Origin: Hirschia maritima DSM 19733
GTDB lineage: Bacteria; Pseudomonadota; Alphaproteobacteria; Caulobacterales; Hyphomonadaceae
Assembly: GCF_000378345.1 (NCBI RefSeq)
Contig: NZ_KB899546.1
Span: 437,523-501,522 of the forward strand
Length of the DNA: 64,000 nucleotides
Reading direction: 5' to 3'
Below, piece after piece: positions 61,864 to 64,000 of the stretch (positions are counted from its first letter, which is position 1; every line of letters starts with the position of its first letter). A model generated the notes under the pieces. It had not been told where the DNA came from, made no database searches, and saw only the letters and a program-made list of their open reading frames with translations. Made by a program: the position numbers and the translations under genes.

Positions 61864-62361
61864 TTATGGCATTAGCGGCAAATCGGTGTCGCCTATGTTA
61901 ATTCCCATAGGGTGCAACATTTGTGTAACCTGACCGCGGTGGTGTGTTTGGTGATTGAACATGTGACTCATACCCACATAATATGGGGTGGCGATAGGGT
62001 CACCGCCCCAAATAGGCACCCAACTAATTTCTTGATTGAAGAACTCATCGTTCAACGTCCCGACCCAATTTTCAATGTATTCGGCCATTTTGAAATGCTC
62101 GGCTTTTAATTCTTCAAAATTTTCGAATAAATCCACGCCCATTTGTCCCACTTCAATTGGGTACACAGATTGTGAGAGCCTGTTTGTCCAGCGAATGTCG
62201 GCCCATAAAATATGGTTCATTGTGGAATGAATGGATTTCCAAAAAGCTTTACGGTCAGCTTTGCGTTCTTCATCACCCATTTTGTCTAATGCATCATAGA
62301 TTTTCTGTGTCATCCAAAGATTGTATTGCGCCATCTGTTGGTAATTTTTCGACAAACTCAT
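61864..62361 (-). CDS. DinB family protein (four-helix metal-binding)
   Basis: A 165-residue DinB/YfiT-like protein from ATG 62361 (GGGGATAGAG upstream). The three metal-binding His positions are visible: STMNHILWADIRW (first), and MFNHQTHHRGQVTQML (second and third). YNLWMTQKIYDAL opens the bundle. DinB proteins are often thiol-dependent S-transferases or of unknown role, and despite the name are not SOS polymerases; no SOS box was seen. Convergent with suhB. Confidence 0.9.
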   Translation of the reverse strand: MSLSKNYQQMAQYNLWMTQKIYDALDKMGDEERKADRKAFWKSIHSTMNHILWADIRWTNRLSQSVYPIEVGQMGVDLFENFEELKAEHFKMAEYIENWVGTLNDEFFNQEISWVPIWGGDPIATPYYVGMSHMFNHQTHHRGQVTQMLHPMGINIGDTDLPLMP

Positions 62362-62564
62362 CTCTATCCCCATAACTATTTGGTTTTGTACTTCATTAGA
62401 AGCACATGAAGTTAATCTCGCATTCAGAATGTGAGTTCAGGATATCAAGAATTTGATGAAAACCACGTAATATGACGCATTCACCATAATTATGACTCGA
62501 TTGGTTGCAGTGTATGTGGTTACAAATGTAACACTAGATATGTCAAAAGCTTGGGAAGTCGATT

Positions 62565-63818
62565 GTGCGCATGAAATTTCAATCTCTCTTGGTTAGTGGA
62601 ATTACGCTTTTAGGTTTATTGGGGCAGGGGGCTGTGCTCGCTCAAACTGAAATAGAAGAGGTGGAAATATCTGCCCCTTCGCTGGCACCAGAACCTGCAA
62701 ATCTGATCGACACTTCCTATATCGATCAACGCGCTGAGAAGATGATGAAAGAAGCCCATATGGTCGGGTTTGCGTTAGCAATTGTCGATCGCGGTGAAAT
62801 TTCTTTTCTTAAAGGATATGGGAAAACCTATCCGGGTGGTCCCGCTGTAGATAAAGACACAGTGTTTCGTTGGGCTTCTCTATCAAAAGGTGTCGCGGGA
62901 ACTCTAGCAGGCATTTTGGAAGATAAAGGTGAGCTTGATCTCAGCAAGCCACTCTCCGATTTTGAAACAACACTACGCTTGCCAAAGGCAGGCTTATCCA
63001 AGCTAGATGTAGAAGATTTGTTGTCTCACCAATTAGGTATAGTTCCTAATGCTTATGATACACGTCTTGAAGATGGTGTTGACCCTAAGAAAATACGAAA
63101 AGACCTAGGGAAGCTAAATTACATTTGCACGCCAGGTGACTGCCATTCTTATCAGAATGTAGCATTTGACACGATCAGTGAAATTGTGACTGAGGTAACT
63201 GGTAAGAAATATCGGGATTTGGTTACTGAGCACATATTTTCACCACTAGGCATGAAGTCAGCTAGTCTAACTAGACAGGACTTGAAACGCACTGGAAATT
63301 GGGCACGTCCATTTGGGTATTCACGCGGATTATCAATGCTGCGCCCAGTAGAATTGAATGATAATTATTACAAAGTACCGGCAGCGGGCGGTATGAATTC
63401 TTCGATCGAGGATCTTGCTAAATACATGCAGGCTCAGATGGGGGTAAAACCTGACGTCATCTCAGAAACTGTTCTCGAAGACATCCATGCGCCGCGTACA
63501 GCGACTTGGAAAGAGCGCAATAGAATGAAGCGTCGGTCAAGCCATGTTACGCATGCGGACTATGCGCTGGGTTGGCGGGTGTATGATTATGCGGGCCGCA
63601 AGCTTGTTGGCCACCGAGGTGCGGTTAAGGGGTATCGCGCAATGATATTGTTCGATCCTGAGTTAGATACTGGTATTGCTGCGCTTTGGAACTCGTCTTC
63701 AGGTAAGCCTGTCGGGCTTCAATTTGAAGCTATGGATATGGCCTATGGCTTAGAACGTAACAATTGGATGAAACTTACATCAGATGAAAGCGATACCATT
63801 CGCGCTGGTGGGAATTAG
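62565..63818 (+). CDS. Exported serine hydrolase, class C beta-lactamase-like
   Basis: A 417-residue penicillin-binding-protein-like hydrolase. A signal peptide (SLLVSGITLLGLLGQGAVLA) precedes the domain. The active-site motifs are FRWASLSKGVAGTLAG (S-x-x-K, nucleophile Ser in SLSK), CHSYQNVAFDTISEIV (Y-x-N) and HRGAVKGYRA, where HRG replaces KTG, as in esterase or D-aminopeptidase members. It may hydrolyse esters, peptides or beta-lactams; which cannot be told. GTG 62565 is six bases behind GGGAAG; ATG 62571 is the alternative. The next gene starts 33 bases later and may be co-transcribed. Confidence 0.88.
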   Translation: MRMKFQSLLVSGITLLGLLGQGAVLAQTEIEEVEISAPSLAPEPANLIDTSYIDQRAEKMMKEAHMVGFALAIVDRGEISFLKGYGKTYPGGPAVDKDTVFRWASLSKGVAGTLAGILEDKGELDLSKPLSDFETTLRLPKAGLSKLDVEDLLSHQLGIVPNAYDTRLEDGVDPKKIRKDLGKLNYICTPGDCHSYQNVAFDTISEIVTEVTGKKYRDLVTEHIFSPLGMKSASLTRQDLKRTGNWARPFGYSRGLSMLRPVELNDNYYKVPAAGGMNSSIEDLAKYMQAQMGVKPDVISETVLEDIHAPRTATWKERNRMKRRSSHVTHADYALGWRVYDYAGRKLVGHRGAVKGYRAMILFDPELDTGIAALWNSSSGKPVGLQFEAMDMAYGLERNNWMKLTSDESDTIRAGGN

Positions 63819-63851
63819 AATAATGCTTAGCAACAGTAAAAGGCGCAATTT

Positions 63852-64000
63852 ATGAATTTGCAAATTGTAAAAGTAATTGCGCTTATCGCTTTGTTTGTGT
63901 CGCTGTGTTTCCCGGCATGCGCTAAATCGCCTGAAACGTTAGTATCAAAAGAGGAATGGAAAGAAGATCTTTTGGTCTTTGAGCAGAAATTGCGAGAAAA
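63852..64000 (+). CDS. Exported protein, N-terminal part (cut by window edge)
   Basis: ATG 63852 opens a frame that runs off the window after 49 codons. The visible part is a signal peptide with a lipobox-like end (ALIALFVSLCFPACAKSPE) followed by VSKEEWKEDLLVFEQKLRE. The helix EEWxxDLxxFxxxLRE resembles the region just after the signal peptide in exported S41-family peptidases, but 49 residues cannot decide it. It sits 33 bases after the beta-lactamase-like gene on the same strand and is probably co-transcribed. Confidence 0.6.
   Translation, partial: MNLQIVKVIALIALFVSLCFPACAKSPETLVSKEEWKEDLLVFEQKLRE

Noticed and set aside
61864-62361. DinB gene as SOS-regulated DNA polymerase IV
   Set aside because: The protein is a four-helix DinB/YfiT-type metal protein, not a polymerase; no SOS box is present upstream.
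1-64000. tRNA, rRNA, CRISPR array, prophage or insertion-sequence genes
   Set aside because: No T-loop/anticodon-like clover leaf, repeat-spacer pattern, transposase or integrase was recognised on reading both strands; a covariance search was not possible.

Overview
The window reads as chromosomal DNA of a marine-type alphaproteobacterium, most likely Caulobacterales/Hyphomonadaceae. Its roughly 45% GC by eye and gene content are compatible with a Hirschia-like organism; this is inference, as no database was searched. Lineage markers are CpdR next to an N-formylglutamate amidohydrolase, MmcB under a GTTC-N7-GTTC SOS box, DUF4164 upstream of ZapA, the htpX-rsmB-rpe-heparinase-purH neighbourhood, an SDHAF4-like protein (DUF1674), a ROSE-type RNA thermometer before hsp20 and a large TonB-dependent receptor. 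No rRNA, tRNA, CRISPR array, phage or intact insertion sequence was recognised. Coding is dense on both strands.

Layout. 0-9 kb: a cut-off TetR regulator with two operators and a membrane protein; small hypothetical genes; SOS-controlled mmcB; a zincin-fold protein that has lost its metal ligands; TetR and LysE genes; ppa and argG; then a prokaryotic pentameric ligand-gated ion channel followed by an exported rhodanese and a von Willebrand-type lipoprotein. 9-22 kb: a 1096-residue exported Asp-box (BNR) propeller protein, then a long minus-strand block (purH, a membrane nucleotide-sugar dehydratase, heparinase-like protein, rpe, glycine-zipper lipoprotein, rsmB, htpX). 22-33 kb: SDHAF4-like protein, a His-rich secreted protein, SDR, small membrane proteins, a divergent LysE/Lrp pair, a 657-residue lipoprotein (shorter with the preferred start), an exported nickel superoxide dismutase, DUF1287 and GNAT proteins, a decayed phytanoyl-CoA dioxygenase, a TonB receptor and a 2-hydroxyacid dehydrogenase. 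33-41 kb: typA and three chemoreceptors, two of them tandem duplicates. 41-50 kb: glycosyltransferase, GST with a basic/acidic tail, rhomboid protease, Hsp20, an exported methyltransferase, SCP2 and alpha/beta-hydrolase proteins, hisN, an XRE regulator, a candidate small RNA and the amidohydrolase. 50-64 kb: cpdR, a flavoprotein, zapA, the carbon block tkt-gap-orf-pgk-fba, thiE, a GH10 xylanase, suhB, DinB and a class C beta-lactamase-like hydrolase, ending in a cut-off lipoprotein.

How genes work together. Transketolase, GAPDH, phosphoglycerate kinase and class I aldolase form one co-oriented central-carbon run, and rpe lies 35 kb away. Sensing is well represented (three chemoreceptors, ion channel, CpdR). 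Polymer use is suggested by the xylanase, the heparinase-like protein, the TonB receptor and the BNR protein. The least ordinary items are the candidate sRNA at 49.2 kb, the Sec-exported Ni-SOD whose predicted cleavage would free the nickel-binding His1, the ion channel, the dead zincin paralogue and the GST with an RNase E-like tail. No large uncharacterised multi-gene system was found.
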